From: an uncultured Clostridia bacterium | GTDB lineage: Bacteria > Bacillota > Clostridia > Christensenellales > Aristaeellaceae | Direction of reading: 5' to 3' | DNA: 35,445 nucleotides | Assembly (NCBI GenBank): GCA_934630975.1 | Contig: CAKTXH010000017.1 | Coordinates: 1-35,445, forward strand | Part shown: in pieces, positions 1 to 5,476 of the stretch | Layout: every line of letters begins with the position of its first letter | Position numbering within the stretch: position 1 is the stretch's first letter | The notes under the pieces: model-generated | Databases searched by the model: none | Told to the model about the DNA's origin: nothing | The model's input: the letters and a program-made list of their open reading frames with translations, nothing else | Position numbers and translations under genes: made by a program

Positions 1-272
1 ACCTTCTCGCGCTCATCCGTCCGTGCGGAGACGACGACCACCGGCATCAGCGACCACGCGCGCAGCTGGGTCAGCACGTCCATGCCGTCCATATCCGGCA
101 GGCCAAGGTCGAGAATCACCACGTCCGGGCAATGCGAGGTGAGCATGCTCAGCGCCTCGCGCCCCGTGCCCACGATGATGGATTCATAGCCGTTGGCCTC
201 CAGCACCCGGCGCATAAAGCTGCAAATGGCGCGGTCATCCTCGACGATCAGCACTTTTCCCCGTACAGCCAT
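1..272 (-). CDS. kdpE: KdpE-like response regulator, N-terminal receiver part (cut by window edge)
   Basis: Partial gene; only about 90 N-terminal residues are inside the window. The visible part is a CheY-type receiver: the acidic pocket VEDD near residues 10-13, the phospho-acceptor Asp in VILDLGLPDMDG, and the switch region VVVVSART. In KdpE proteins a winged-helix DNA-binding domain follows, which would lie beyond base 1. The start ATG at 270-272 lies 3 bases after the stop of the histidine kinase gene, and the Shine-Dalgarno GGAGGA is formed by the kinase's terminal Glu codons, so the two are co-translated. The kinase partner has the DUF4118 architecture of KdpD, so this is expected to control potassium uptake (kdpFABC) or a related osmotic response. 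No kdpABC gene is in the window. Confidence 0.85.
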   Translation of the reverse strand, partial: MAVRGKVLIVEDDRAICSFMRRVLEANGYESIIVGTGREALSMLTSHCPDVVILDLGLPDMDGMDVLTQLRAWSLMPVVVVSARTDEREK

Positions 273-275
273 TGT

Positions 276-1385
276 TTATTCCTCCTCCATCGGCAGCACA
301 AACGAAACGCACGCGCCGCCCGTCGCTCGATTTTTCGCCTTCATCGTGCCGCCGTGCGCCCGCACGATGCTCATGCAGACCGAAAGCCCGATGCCCATGC
401 TCCGCCGCCCGTCGCCGCGCAGCTCGCTCGCATGCGGAAACATCTCTTCAAACAGCTTCGGCAGCACCGCAGAGTCAATGCCTGCGCCGTTATCCAGCAC
501 GCTGAACTGCGCCAGACCGCCCTCGCGCCGAATCCTCAGCTCGATCTCCGTCGCGCCTTCGGCATGCAGCACGGCGTTTTCCATCAGGTTGATGAGCACC
601 TGCTCGATGAGCGTCGCATCCATCGGCACCATCAGCAGCTCCTCCGGCACGCTCACGCGCACCGGCAGCGTATTGAACCGCTTTTTGAATTTGCCCACGG
701 CCTCCGCTGCGATTTCCTCCGCGGCCTGCGGCACTTTGTCAATCTTCACCGCGCCCTCGTTGAACCGCGTGATGGAAAGGATGTTTTCCACCAGCCGCAC
801 CAGCCACTGCGCATCGTCGCGCACGTGACCGATCAAATCCTTTTTCACCTCGTCGCTGAACTGATCATAATTTTCCAATACGGCGGACGAAGAGCCGATG
901 ATCGAGGTCAGCGGTGTGCGCAGGTCGTGCGAGACCGAGCGCAGCAGATTCGCCTTCATCTTCTCCTTTTCCGCTTCGGATTTGACGCGCTCCTGCCGCT
1001 TCACCTGGTCGGTCAGCATGCCGACAACAATCGAAACGGCGAACATCGTCAAAAACGTGAGCGGGTAGCCGGTAATCGTAAAGTTAAACGCAAAATACGG
1101 ATAGGTGAACGCGTAATTCACGCCGATGACGGAAACCACCGTCGCCACCAGGCTGAACAGAAAGCCATCCGTCAGGCGGGCCACCAGCAGCACTGCCAGC
1201 ACAAAGACCATCGGCACCGCGCTGTCGCTGTCGCCCATGTGCGTCAGCACCGTGCAGACCGCCGCCGCAACCGCCAAAATGCCCAGCGTAATGCCCGCGT
1301 CGAACAGCATCTGCCGTTTGCTCTGGCGTTTGGGAATGAGCATTTCCCGAAAATCTCTCCAGAATTTGGGAAGGGATGTCGGCAT
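276..1385 (-). CDS. kdpD: KdpD-type sensor histidine kinase, short form lacking the cytoplasmic KdpD/USP domains
   Basis: Membrane histidine kinase of 369 residues. A four-helix DUF4118-like membrane block spans about residues 27-125 (LFDAGITLGILAVAAAV, then VPMVFVLAVLLVA, and so on), followed by a dimerisation/phosphotransfer helix with the His in SVSHDLRTPLT (H153), an N box (LINLMENAVLHA), G1 (DNGAGI) and G2 (GIGLSVC). Full-length KdpD (about 890 aa) has an N-terminal KdpD sensor domain and a universal-stress domain before the membrane block. Both are absent here, and the start is supported by AGGAGG about 10 bases upstream. Such short forms are known in Firmicutes. It overlaps nothing and is followed after 3 bases by its response regulator. 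Input is probably membrane or turgor related rather than c-di-AMP binding through the missing USP domain; this last point is inference. Confidence 0.85.
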   Translation of the reverse strand: MPTSLPKFWRDFREMLIPKRQSKRQMLFDAGITLGILAVAAAVCTVLTHMGDSDSAVPMVFVLAVLLVARLTDGFLFSLVATVVSVIGVNYAFTYPYFAFNFTITGYPLTFLTMFAVSIVVGMLTDQVKRQERVKSEAEKEKMKANLLRSVSHDLRTPLTSIIGSSSAVLENYDQFSDEVKKDLIGHVRDDAQWLVRLVENILSITRFNEGAVKIDKVPQAAEEIAAEAVGKFKKRFNTLPVRVSVPEELLMVPMDATLIEQVLINLMENAVLHAEGATEIELRIRREGGLAQFSVLDNGAGIDSAVLPKLFEEMFPHASELRGDGRRSMGIGLSVCMSIVRAHGGTMKAKNRATGGACVSFVLPMEEE

Positions 1386-1427
1386 GCGCGCCGCCTCCTC
1401 TTGCTTGTACTTCTTGACGTTTGATTC

Positions 1428-1436
1428 ATTATAGCA
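1428..1436 (-). promoter_or_regulatory. extended -10 promoter of kdpDE
   Basis: On the minus strand the sequence reads TGCTATAAT, an extended -10 element ending about 43 bases before the kdpD start codon. I see no good -35 box, as is common for extended -10 promoters. The kdpD ribosome binding site (AGGAGG) lies between. Confidence 0.5.
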
Positions 1437-1540
1437 TGCGCCGCTATCAAAATCCCGTTAAGATTGAAAGAATTGTCCGCCTGCACAAAACATGCGGATG
1501 AAACTTATGGAGTTACATGCTTTCTTTTGCCGCAAAAACA

Positions 1541-1549
1541 TGCTATAAT
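1541..1549 (+). promoter_or_regulatory. extended -10 promoter for the small membrane protein
   Basis: TGCTATAAT, with TATAAT at 1544-1549, is an extended -10 element on the plus strand. The expected transcription start is near 1556, giving a leader of some 30-70 bases before the small ORF. Confidence 0.5.
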
Positions 1550-1624
1550 CGCTCCTGCTTCCGGGAAAATCCTCCCCGGGCGTTTTTCATGTCAGATGAT
1601 TTTGGAAAGGAAGCCGCGCCGTTT

Positions 1625-1789
1625 ATGCCGCTTGTCGTTGTCACGATTTTCTTTATTCTGCTCTTTTCCTGCGAAGGCGTCGACCGCATCTCCCGCGAAA
1701 TGGACGATCAGCAGGCGCTTCGCCGCTACCGCGAGCATGAGCATCACGCCCGCCAGACCAGCGACCATTATCTCGATCTGCTCGGTTAA
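1625..1789 (+). CDS. small single-pass membrane protein (54 aa)
   Basis: Short ORF with its own extended -10 promoter. I do not recognise a family. It has one hydrophobic helix near its N-terminus (MPLVVVTIFFILLFSC) followed by a charged, His/Arg-rich cytoplasmic-type tail (MDDQQALRRYREHEHHARQ). The start at 1625 is preferred because a purine-rich Shine-Dalgarno (GGAAAGGAAG) lies about 12-15 bases upstream; an in-frame ATG at 1589 would add 12 residues (MSDDFGKEAAPF) but has no ribosome binding site. It stands alone between kdpDE and tRNA-Leu. It could be a regulatory micro-protein or an uncharacterised lineage-specific protein; no function is claimed. Confidence 0.5.
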   Translation: MPLVVVTIFFILLFSCEGVDRISREMDDQQALRRYREHEHHARQTSDHYLDLLG

Positions 1790-1803
1790 TTCGCGTTTTC
1801 CTC

Positions 1804-1832
1804 TTGACTTTGCGAAGAAAATTGGCTATACT
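1804..1832 (+). promoter_or_regulatory. tRNA-Leu promoter
   Basis: TTGACT (1804-1809), a 17-base spacer, and TATACT (1827-1832): a near-consensus vegetative promoter ending 18 bases before the tRNA. Confidence 0.8.
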
Positions 1833-1850
1833 AAATTTGTTATTCCCCCC

Positions 1851-1937
1851 GCCGGTGTGGTGGAATTGGCAGACGCCCGGGATTCAAAATCCCGTGTCCG
1901 CAAGGACGTGCGGGTTCGACCCCCGCCACCGGCACCA
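1851..1937 (+). tRNA. tRNA-Leu, anticodon CAA (reads UUG)
   Basis: An 87-base class II tRNA. The acceptor stem GCCGGTG (1851-1857) pairs perfectly with CACCGGC (1927-1933), followed by discriminator A and an encoded CCA. The anticodon arm is CGGGA-TTCAAAA-TCCCG, giving anticodon CAA. A long variable arm (TGTCCGCAAGGACGT) and the T-loop GGGTTCGACCCCC are present. All this fits leucine. It is a single gene with its own promoter and terminator, directly followed by the accessory islet at 1957-3954. Confidence 0.97.
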
Positions 1938-1975
1938 AAAAAGATCCGAGCCTCTCTCAGGCTCGGATTTTTTCT
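1938..1975. terminator. bidirectional terminator of tRNA-Leu and the first unknown gene
   Basis: A-run, stem ATCCGAGCCT / AGGCTCGGAT, then T-run. It ends the tRNA transcript on the plus strand. On the minus strand the stop codon of the gene at 1957-2364 sits inside the hairpin, so the same structure ends that gene. Confidence 0.85.
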
Positions 1976-2364
1976 TTTTCTTCCGTCACAACATCCAGAA
2001 ACGCCTCCACGGCGTCCCGGTCAAAAACGTAAACCGTCTCCTGTCCCCAGCCGTGGTGCTTCATCATCTTCTCCACGGTCAGCAGCTCGCCCGGCTTCAT
2101 ATCCTCCAGCGCGACGAACAGCAGGCGGAACACCTTCTTTGTCCGCGCTTCGGGAATTGCCAAATTCCACGCGATATACAGGTCTCTCTCCTTCACGTAG
2201 TTGACCGCGTAAAGCTGCCCGTTCTTCCTCAGCTCCGGCGGGCAGTGGTACACATAGCCGCCGTTGCTTTTCGCGTTCTGCGCGCCGATCTTGAACCACA
2301 TGTCCTCGGGAATCCCTCTTCCTGCGCAGCACTCGCGGAAATACGTTTTGCCATTCGTCTTCAT
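1957..2364 (-). CDS. unknown protein, paralog of the gene at 2584-2997
   Basis: I do not recognise the family. This is a 135-residue soluble protein with no signal peptide or membrane helix. It aligns along its whole length with the neighbour at 2584-2997. Shared motifs are KxYFRxCC near the N-terminus, GGYVYHCP, YAVNY, a RDxYxAWxL segment, VFR before LxxMxxG, and VYxFDRxAVxxFL near the C-terminus. The start at 2364 matches the paralog's start (MKTNGKTYF against MDGKQYF), although an ATG at 2379 is possible. Its promoter lies in the left copy of the 50-bp inverted repeat, and the terminator is shared with tRNA-Leu. The conserved aromatic/His/Cys core suggests a compact enzyme or ligand-binding fold; that is inference. 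Confidence 0.75.
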   Translation of the reverse strand: MKTNGKTYFRECCAGRGIPEDMWFKIGAQNAKSNGGYVYHCPPELRKNGQLYAVNYVKERDLYIAWNLAIPEARTKKVFRLLFVALEDMKPGELLTVEKMMKHHGWGQETVYVFDRDAVEAFLDVVTEEKEKIRA

Positions 2365-2420
2365 GATCTTTCCCCCCATTCGCCGACCCCTTCGGGCCGC
2401 AAACGATTTTTTATGGTAAG

Positions 2421-2450
2421 ATCATAGCCCATACCGCATGTAAAAGTCAC
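2421..2450 (-). promoter_or_regulatory. promoter of the first unknown gene, inside inverted repeat copy L
   Basis: Minus strand: GTGACT (2450-2445), 18-base spacer, TATGAT (2426-2421). The -35 lies in the conserved repeat, the -10 just outside it. A perfect 8-bp inverted repeat TGTAAAAG-N13-CTTTTACA straddles the -35 and looks like an operator. Confidence 0.55.
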
Positions 2451-2492
2451 GCAAGAAACCTTTTACATTGGACGATAATGGCATGATAATTG
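2443..2492 (+). repeat. 50-bp inverted repeat, copy L
   Basis: Matches the reverse complement of 3516-3565 at 46 of 50 positions; the first 30 (outer) bases, from AAAGTCACGCAAG inward, are identical. The two copies face each other and bound a 1123-bp segment that carries the second unknown gene and the XRE regulator. Each copy also supplies a -35 region directed outward. Confidence 0.85.
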
Positions 2493-2523
2493 CGCTTTTT
2501 GGATGTCAAACGGCGCAATTATC
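2485..2523. promoter_or_regulatory. 11-bp perfect inverted repeat next to copy L
   Basis: GATAATTGCGC (2485-2495) and GCGCAATTATC (2513-2523) form a perfect stem around a 17-base loop. There is no T-run on either side, so an operator or a barrier hairpin is more likely than a terminator. Confidence 0.4.
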
Positions 2524-2563
2524 GTTTATCTTTTGATATATATTCATCGGTTTATTTCGATGC

Positions 2564-2607
2564 AAAAAAGAAGGGGATGCGCTTCACGGCGACGGCGCAT
2601 CCTCTTC
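2564..2607 (-). terminator. terminator of the second unknown gene
   Basis: Minus strand: GAAGAGGATGCGC, loop, GCGCATCCCCTTC (13 pairs with one mismatch), then TTTTTT. The stop codon (2584-2586) lies in the loop. Confidence 0.75.
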
Positions 2608-2997
2608 CGTTCCGGGTTTGAGCACAAAGGTTTGCAGAAACGTCGTCACCGCCGCGCGGTCGAACGCGTACACCGACTCCGTCCGCGCCTGGCAGCCGTA
2701 CACCTTTTTGAGGATGACCCGCACCTGCCCCTGCGGCATATCCGCCAGCTCTTTCTTCAAAACGCGGAAAACCGTCTTTTTCTCCGCGCCGGGCACATTC
2801 AGGCTCCACGCCACGTAAACATCCCGCTCGGCGATGTAATTGACCGCATAACGATGGCTCGGCCCGCGCAGCCTGATTGGGCAATGGTACACATAGCCGC
2901 CGTAGCACATGCTGCTCTGCTCGCCGAGCTTGAAAACCTCCGCGCAATTCAGCCCAGCCTGCTGACAGCACGCGCGAAAGTACTGCTTTCCATCCAT
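2584..2997 (-). CDS. unknown protein, paralog of the gene at 1957-2364, divergent from the XRE regulator
   Basis: A 137-residue soluble protein of a family I do not recognise, clearly homologous to its neighbour (shared GGYVYHCP, YAVNY, RDVYVAWSL, VYAFDRAAV). The ORF is open up to 3066, but the promoter found at 3065-3093 puts the transcript start near 3057. The start at 2997 (MDGKQYF) is therefore chosen; it has GGAGG 11 bases upstream and matches the paralog. It is transcribed divergently from the XRE gene, with an operator-like palindrome in its promoter spacer, so it is the probable target of that regulator. The pairing of a small protein with a divergent XRE repressor resembles toxin-antitoxin or prophage-like control modules, but nothing in the sequence proves either. 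Confidence 0.75.
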   Translation of the reverse strand: MDGKQYFRACCQQAGLNCAEVFKLGEQSSMCYGGYVYHCPIRLRGPSHRYAVNYIAERDVYVAWSLNVPGAEKKTVFRVLKKELADMPQGQVRVILKKVYGCQARTESVYAFDRAAVTTFLQTFVLKPGTEEDAPSP

Positions 2998-3064
2998 ACT
3001 GGGTTTTCCCTCCGTGCCGCGCCCAAACGACGGACGCAGGCTTTTGTTATCTATCATACAGCTC

Positions 3065-3093
3065 ATTATACCTCATTTGAGCTATATAATCAA
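3065..3093 (-). promoter_or_regulatory. promoter of the second unknown gene with an operator in its spacer
   Basis: Minus strand: TTGATT (3093-3088), 17-base spacer, TATAAT (3070-3065). The spacer contains the palindrome CTCATTTGAG (3072-3081), which is repeated in variant form in the opposing XRE promoter. Confidence 0.7.
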
Positions 3094-3106
3094 TACATCA
3101 TCCCAC

Positions 3107-3135
3107 TGTTTTACACCTCAACTGAACGGTACAAT
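3107..3135 (+). promoter_or_regulatory. promoter of the XRE regulator with a second operator copy
   Basis: TACAAT at 3130-3135 with a weak -35 (TGTTTT, 3107-3112, 17-base spacer). CCTCAACTGAAC (3116-3127) resembles the CCTCATTTGAGC site of the divergent promoter (3071-3082) and again lies in the spacer. TTTTACA (3109-3115) recalls the TGTAAAAG motif of the flanking repeats. Confidence 0.5.
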
Positions 3136-3157
3136 GTCCTTGATTGAGGAGTGAATG

Positions 3158-3472
3158 ATGGTTATGAATTCAAAACTGCGCATCCGGGAATTGATGGCCG
3201 AGCGGCAATGGAGCGAATATCGGCTCGCGCTGGAATCCGGGCTTTCGCAATCGACCATTTCCAATATTTTCAGCCGAAACACCACGCCCTCCATCCCGAC
3301 GCTGGAGAGCATCTGCAAGGGGTTCGGCATTACGCTCGCGCAGTTTTTCGCCGAGGGCGACTGGGTGGAACTGACGCCCGAGCAGCACGAAATGTTTGAC
3401 GAATGGTCGTCCCTCACCGCCGCGCAAAAGGAAGCCCTTCGCCAACTGATTGCAGTGATGAAAGCGCCGTGA
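3158..3472 (+). CDS. XRE-family helix-turn-helix regulator
   Basis: A 104-residue DNA-binding protein. An HTH_3 (Cro/C1) domain spans about residues 5-65: LRIRELMAERQWSEYRLALE, then the recognition-helix region SQSTISNIFSRNTTPSIPTL, then ICKGFGITLAQFF. A short C-terminal helical part (LTAAQKEALRQLIAVM) probably dimerises. The ATG at 3158 is 6 bases after AGGAG (3147-3151); an ATG at 3155 is too close. The gene is divergent from the unknown gene at 2584-2997, and both promoters carry related palindromes, which points to autoregulation and control of the neighbour. Its stop codon lies inside its terminator. The whole pair sits between the two 50-bp inverted repeats. Confidence 0.88.
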   Translation: MVMNSKLRIRELMAERQWSEYRLALESGLSQSTISNIFSRNTTPSIPTLESICKGFGITLAQFFAEGDWVELTPEQHEMFDEWSSLTAAQKEALRQLIAVMKAP

Positions 3473-3481
3473 GCGCTTTTT
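3461..3481 (+). terminator. terminator of the XRE regulator
   Basis: AAAGCGC-CGTGA-GCGCTTT followed by TT; the stop codon TGA is in the loop. The T-run is short, so efficiency is uncertain. Confidence 0.55.
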
Positions 3482-3494
3482 CGCGCTATCCGCA

Positions 3495-3515
3495 TGTCAA
3501 ATGCCCATTTTGACA
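3495..3515. promoter_or_regulatory. perfect 7-7-7 palindrome (operator-like)
   Basis: TGTCAAA-TGCCCAT-TTTGACA, directly beside inverted repeat copy R and upstream of the lipoprotein promoter. Half of it (ATGTCAAA) also occurs beside copy L at 2503-2510. A dimeric regulator could bind here. Confidence 0.45.
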
Positions 3516-3565
3516 CGATTATCACGCCATGATCATCCAATGTAAAAGGTTTCTTGCGTGACTTT
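3516..3565 (-). repeat. 50-bp inverted repeat, copy R
   Basis: Reverse complement of copy L (2443-2492) with four mismatches, all in the inner 20 bases. It carries the -35 of the lipoprotein promoter. No obvious target-site duplication is visible outside the two copies. Confidence 0.85.
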
Positions 3566-3586
3566 GCGCCCGCTTCCTTCTATAAT
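3558..3586 (+). promoter_or_regulatory. lipoprotein promoter, driven from inverted repeat copy R
   Basis: GTGACT (3558-3563), 17-base spacer, TATAAT (3581-3586). It has the same -35 and upstream sequence as the promoter at 2421-2450, so the two outward genes are likely co-regulated. Confidence 0.7.
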
Positions 3587-3684
3587 GAAGGCAAATGACG
3601 AAGAAACGAAATGCGCGCTTTCCTTTCTCCGCCGATTGCATACCCGAAGCTTTCGGGGAAAGTTATATCATTATGAAGGAAAAA

Positions 3685-3954
3685 ATGAAAAAATTATTAG
3701 CGCTCATCCTTATGATGATCATGTGTTTATCTCTGACTGCTTGTTCAAGCGGAACTGGACGCAGTTCATACAGCAGCAGCTCGAATAACAGCAGTTCTTC
3801 CAGCAAAGGAAGCAGTTCATCCAGTAAATGCCACTACAAAGAGGGCGGAAAAGAAGTATGCAGCAGCCCTTGCGCAAGCGGCTCGAACTTTTGCAGCTAT
3901 CATACCCAGTATCTGAATGGCATATATAACTCTGTGGTCGGGGGCGGAAAGTGA
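3685..3954 (+). CDS. small Ser-rich, Cys/His-patterned lipoprotein
   Basis: An 89-residue predicted lipoprotein: a hydrophobic signal peptide (KKLLALILMMIMCLSLTAC) with lipobox LTAC and the modified Cys at residue 20, then a linker of about 28 residues made almost only of Ser. A compact C-terminal domain follows with the pattern C-x9-C-x3-C-x6-C-x2-H (ends NFCSYH), which could bind zinc or form disulfides. The start at 3685 has AAGGA just upstream; an ATG at 3673 is an alternative. An ATG at 3595 is ruled out because it falls at the expected transcript start of the promoter at 3558-3586. I do not recognise the family. Its promoter is shared with the unknown gene on the other side of the XRE module, suggesting common control. 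Confidence 0.75.
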   Translation: MKKLLALILMMIMCLSLTACSSGTGRSSYSSSSNNSSSSSKGSSSSSKCHYKEGGKEVCSSPCASGSNFCSYHTQYLNGIYNSVVGGGK

Positions 3955-4020
3955 AGGGGTGCACATTGCGCGTCCGTCCGCTTTTTTATGAAAAATTTGT
4001 TTTTATTATAAGTCTTTACA

Positions 4021-4058
4021 AAAAAGATGTGAGCGGCATCCCCTTCTCACATCTTTTT
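4021..4058. terminator. bidirectional terminator between the lipoprotein and the transglutaminase gene
   Basis: AAAAAGATGTGAG, 12-base loop, CTCACATCTTTTT: a perfect 13-bp stem with A- and T-runs, serving both convergent genes. Confidence 0.9.
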
Positions 4059-4084
4059 CGTTTCCGGGAAATCCTTCCCGCCGA

Positions 4085-5455
4085 TTATTCCATTTCTTCG
4101 TACCTGACGACCCGGCAGTCGTCTTCGTATTCATCCGCATACAGCCTGCGCGTCAGGCTCTCGACCTCGCCGCTCTGGTTGTCATACGGATCATGCCGCA
4201 AAAACCGGCGCGGCGGGTTGAATTCCTGCTGGAACGCGCTGCACGTCGGCATGCGCCACGGTTCGAGATTGCCGAAATAGAAATTCCAGCGATCCAAATC
4301 GCCCGCGCGATAGGCCGAACCGCCGAACGAGCAATCCGCAAACAGCCAGCCGAACGGCGCGACATAGAACCGCGCCCAATCGTGATGGCCCGCGCTGTTC
4401 GGCTTGGTATACAGGCCGCTCTGCCATTGCGCCGGCACGCCGCACAGGCGGCAGAGCGTCACAAACGTGATGGCCTGCACACCGCAGTCGCCGCGCAGCC
4501 CGCTGAGGAAATACTCCGGGATGTTCGTCACCGTCAGATACGGCGGCATGAAGCGATAGACCGCCTGCGTGGTGATGAAATCGTAGATTTTGCGCGCCTT
4601 GAGCAGCGCGTTCGTCTCGTCCCCAACGATTTCCTTCGCCAGCGCGCGCAGATACGGCGTAAAGACCACGTGCGGCGGCAGCTCCTCGGTGTCAAACACC
4701 GGCTGTTCGGCGTAGACCTCCCGCGCATGCGGCTGCTGATACGGCGCGTCGATTTCGTAAGCGACCTCGGCGCTGACCGTCATGCCCGGCTCATACGGCA
4801 GTTCAAAATAAATCGTGCGCTGCGGCTCATCCTCCGGCGCGAGGAACGAAACCGGGTGCGACGCAGAAAGCAGCGCGGCGGATTTCACCTGCGCGCCGAC
4901 AATCGGCATCGGCAGGTGGATGCGCAGGGTTTCGCCTTCGGTCAGCCGATCGCTCTGGATGGTCAGCTCCTCGTGCAGTTCAAAGCGCGCGCGAACGCCG
5001 CCGTTCGCCTTCATTTTGGCAATCATCGCGTTGAGCTGCTCGGTGCTTTCCTTTGCGCCGCTCAGCACGGCGGGATCGGTTGCCCTCGCGGCGTATTCCG
5101 CCCGCGTCTTGAGCAGCGCGGAAGGCGCGTTGTTTTTAAACCGCACTTCGCCGTCCACGTATCGCCAATCCAGCGTACCGTCGTCGCGCAGGGTTTCCAG
5201 CTCTTCCTCCTTAAAATCCTTCACCTTGCTTTGGAGGATTTCAAGCATCTGCGCCTGCGTGTACGGATATGCGCGCGGAATTTCATAGGCCATATCCAGC
5301 TGCACACGCAGACGCGCCTTGAGCGCTTCCGGCACACGCGGATCGTCGAGCCGCTGGCGGATGACGCGCTCCATGCGCGCAAAATCGCCCGCCTCATAGA
5401 GCCGCTGAATGTCCGGCGGCAGCGGATAGCTCAAATAGGAAAGATCAAGAAGCAT
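4085..5455 (-). CDS. transglutaminase-fold (transglutaminase-like superfamily) protein
   Basis: A 456-residue, apparently cytoplasmic protein with no signal peptide. The N-terminal half is helical and strand-rich without a recognised domain. The C-terminal half is a transglutaminase-like cysteine-protease fold (about residues 270-385): the catalytic Cys is in LRGDCGVQAITF, the His in HHDWARFYV and the Asp in WLFADCSFG, so the triad looks intact. Proteins of this superfamily act as amidases, proteases or cross-linkers; the substrate here is unknown. The start at 5455 (MLLDLSYLSY) follows GGGGG with 7-base spacing; an ORF start at 5476 would overlap the upstream stop region. It lies 21 bases after the RpiB-like gene and shares its promoter, so the two are one operon. 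Confidence 0.8.
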   Translation of the reverse strand: MLLDLSYLSYPLPPDIQRLYEAGDFARMERVIRQRLDDPRVPEALKARLRVQLDMAYEIPRAYPYTQAQMLEILQSKVKDFKEEELETLRDDGTLDWRYVDGEVRFKNNAPSALLKTRAEYAARATDPAVLSGAKESTEQLNAMIAKMKANGGVRARFELHEELTIQSDRLTEGETLRIHLPMPIVGAQVKSAALLSASHPVSFLAPEDEPQRTIYFELPYEPGMTVSAEVAYEIDAPYQQPHAREVYAEQPVFDTEELPPHVVFTPYLRALAKEIVGDETNALLKARKIYDFITTQAVYRFMPPYLTVTNIPEYFLSGLRGDCGVQAITFVTLCRLCGVPAQWQSGLYTKPNSAGHHDWARFYVAPFGWLFADCSFGGSAYRAGDLDRWNFYFGNLEPWRMPTCSAFQQEFNPPRRFLRHDPYDNQSGEVESLTRRLYADEYEDDCRVVRYEEME

Positions 5456-5476
5456 ACAACGACCCCCTTTTCGCAC

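Noticed and set aside
3118..3540. 140-aa minus-strand ORF opposite the XRE gene
   Set aside because: It overlaps the XRE gene, its promoter and the inverted repeat; no ribosome binding site.
2430..3580. Target-site duplication around the 50-bp inverted repeats, which would prove transposition
   Set aside because: The bases outside the two copies (GCATGT on the left, GCGCCC on the right) do not match, so transposition stays a hypothesis.
1938..3960. A duplicated tRNA-Leu 3' end marking an integrated element
   Set aside because: I looked for a second copy of the GGGTTCGACCCCCGCC end downstream to 3960 and did not see one.
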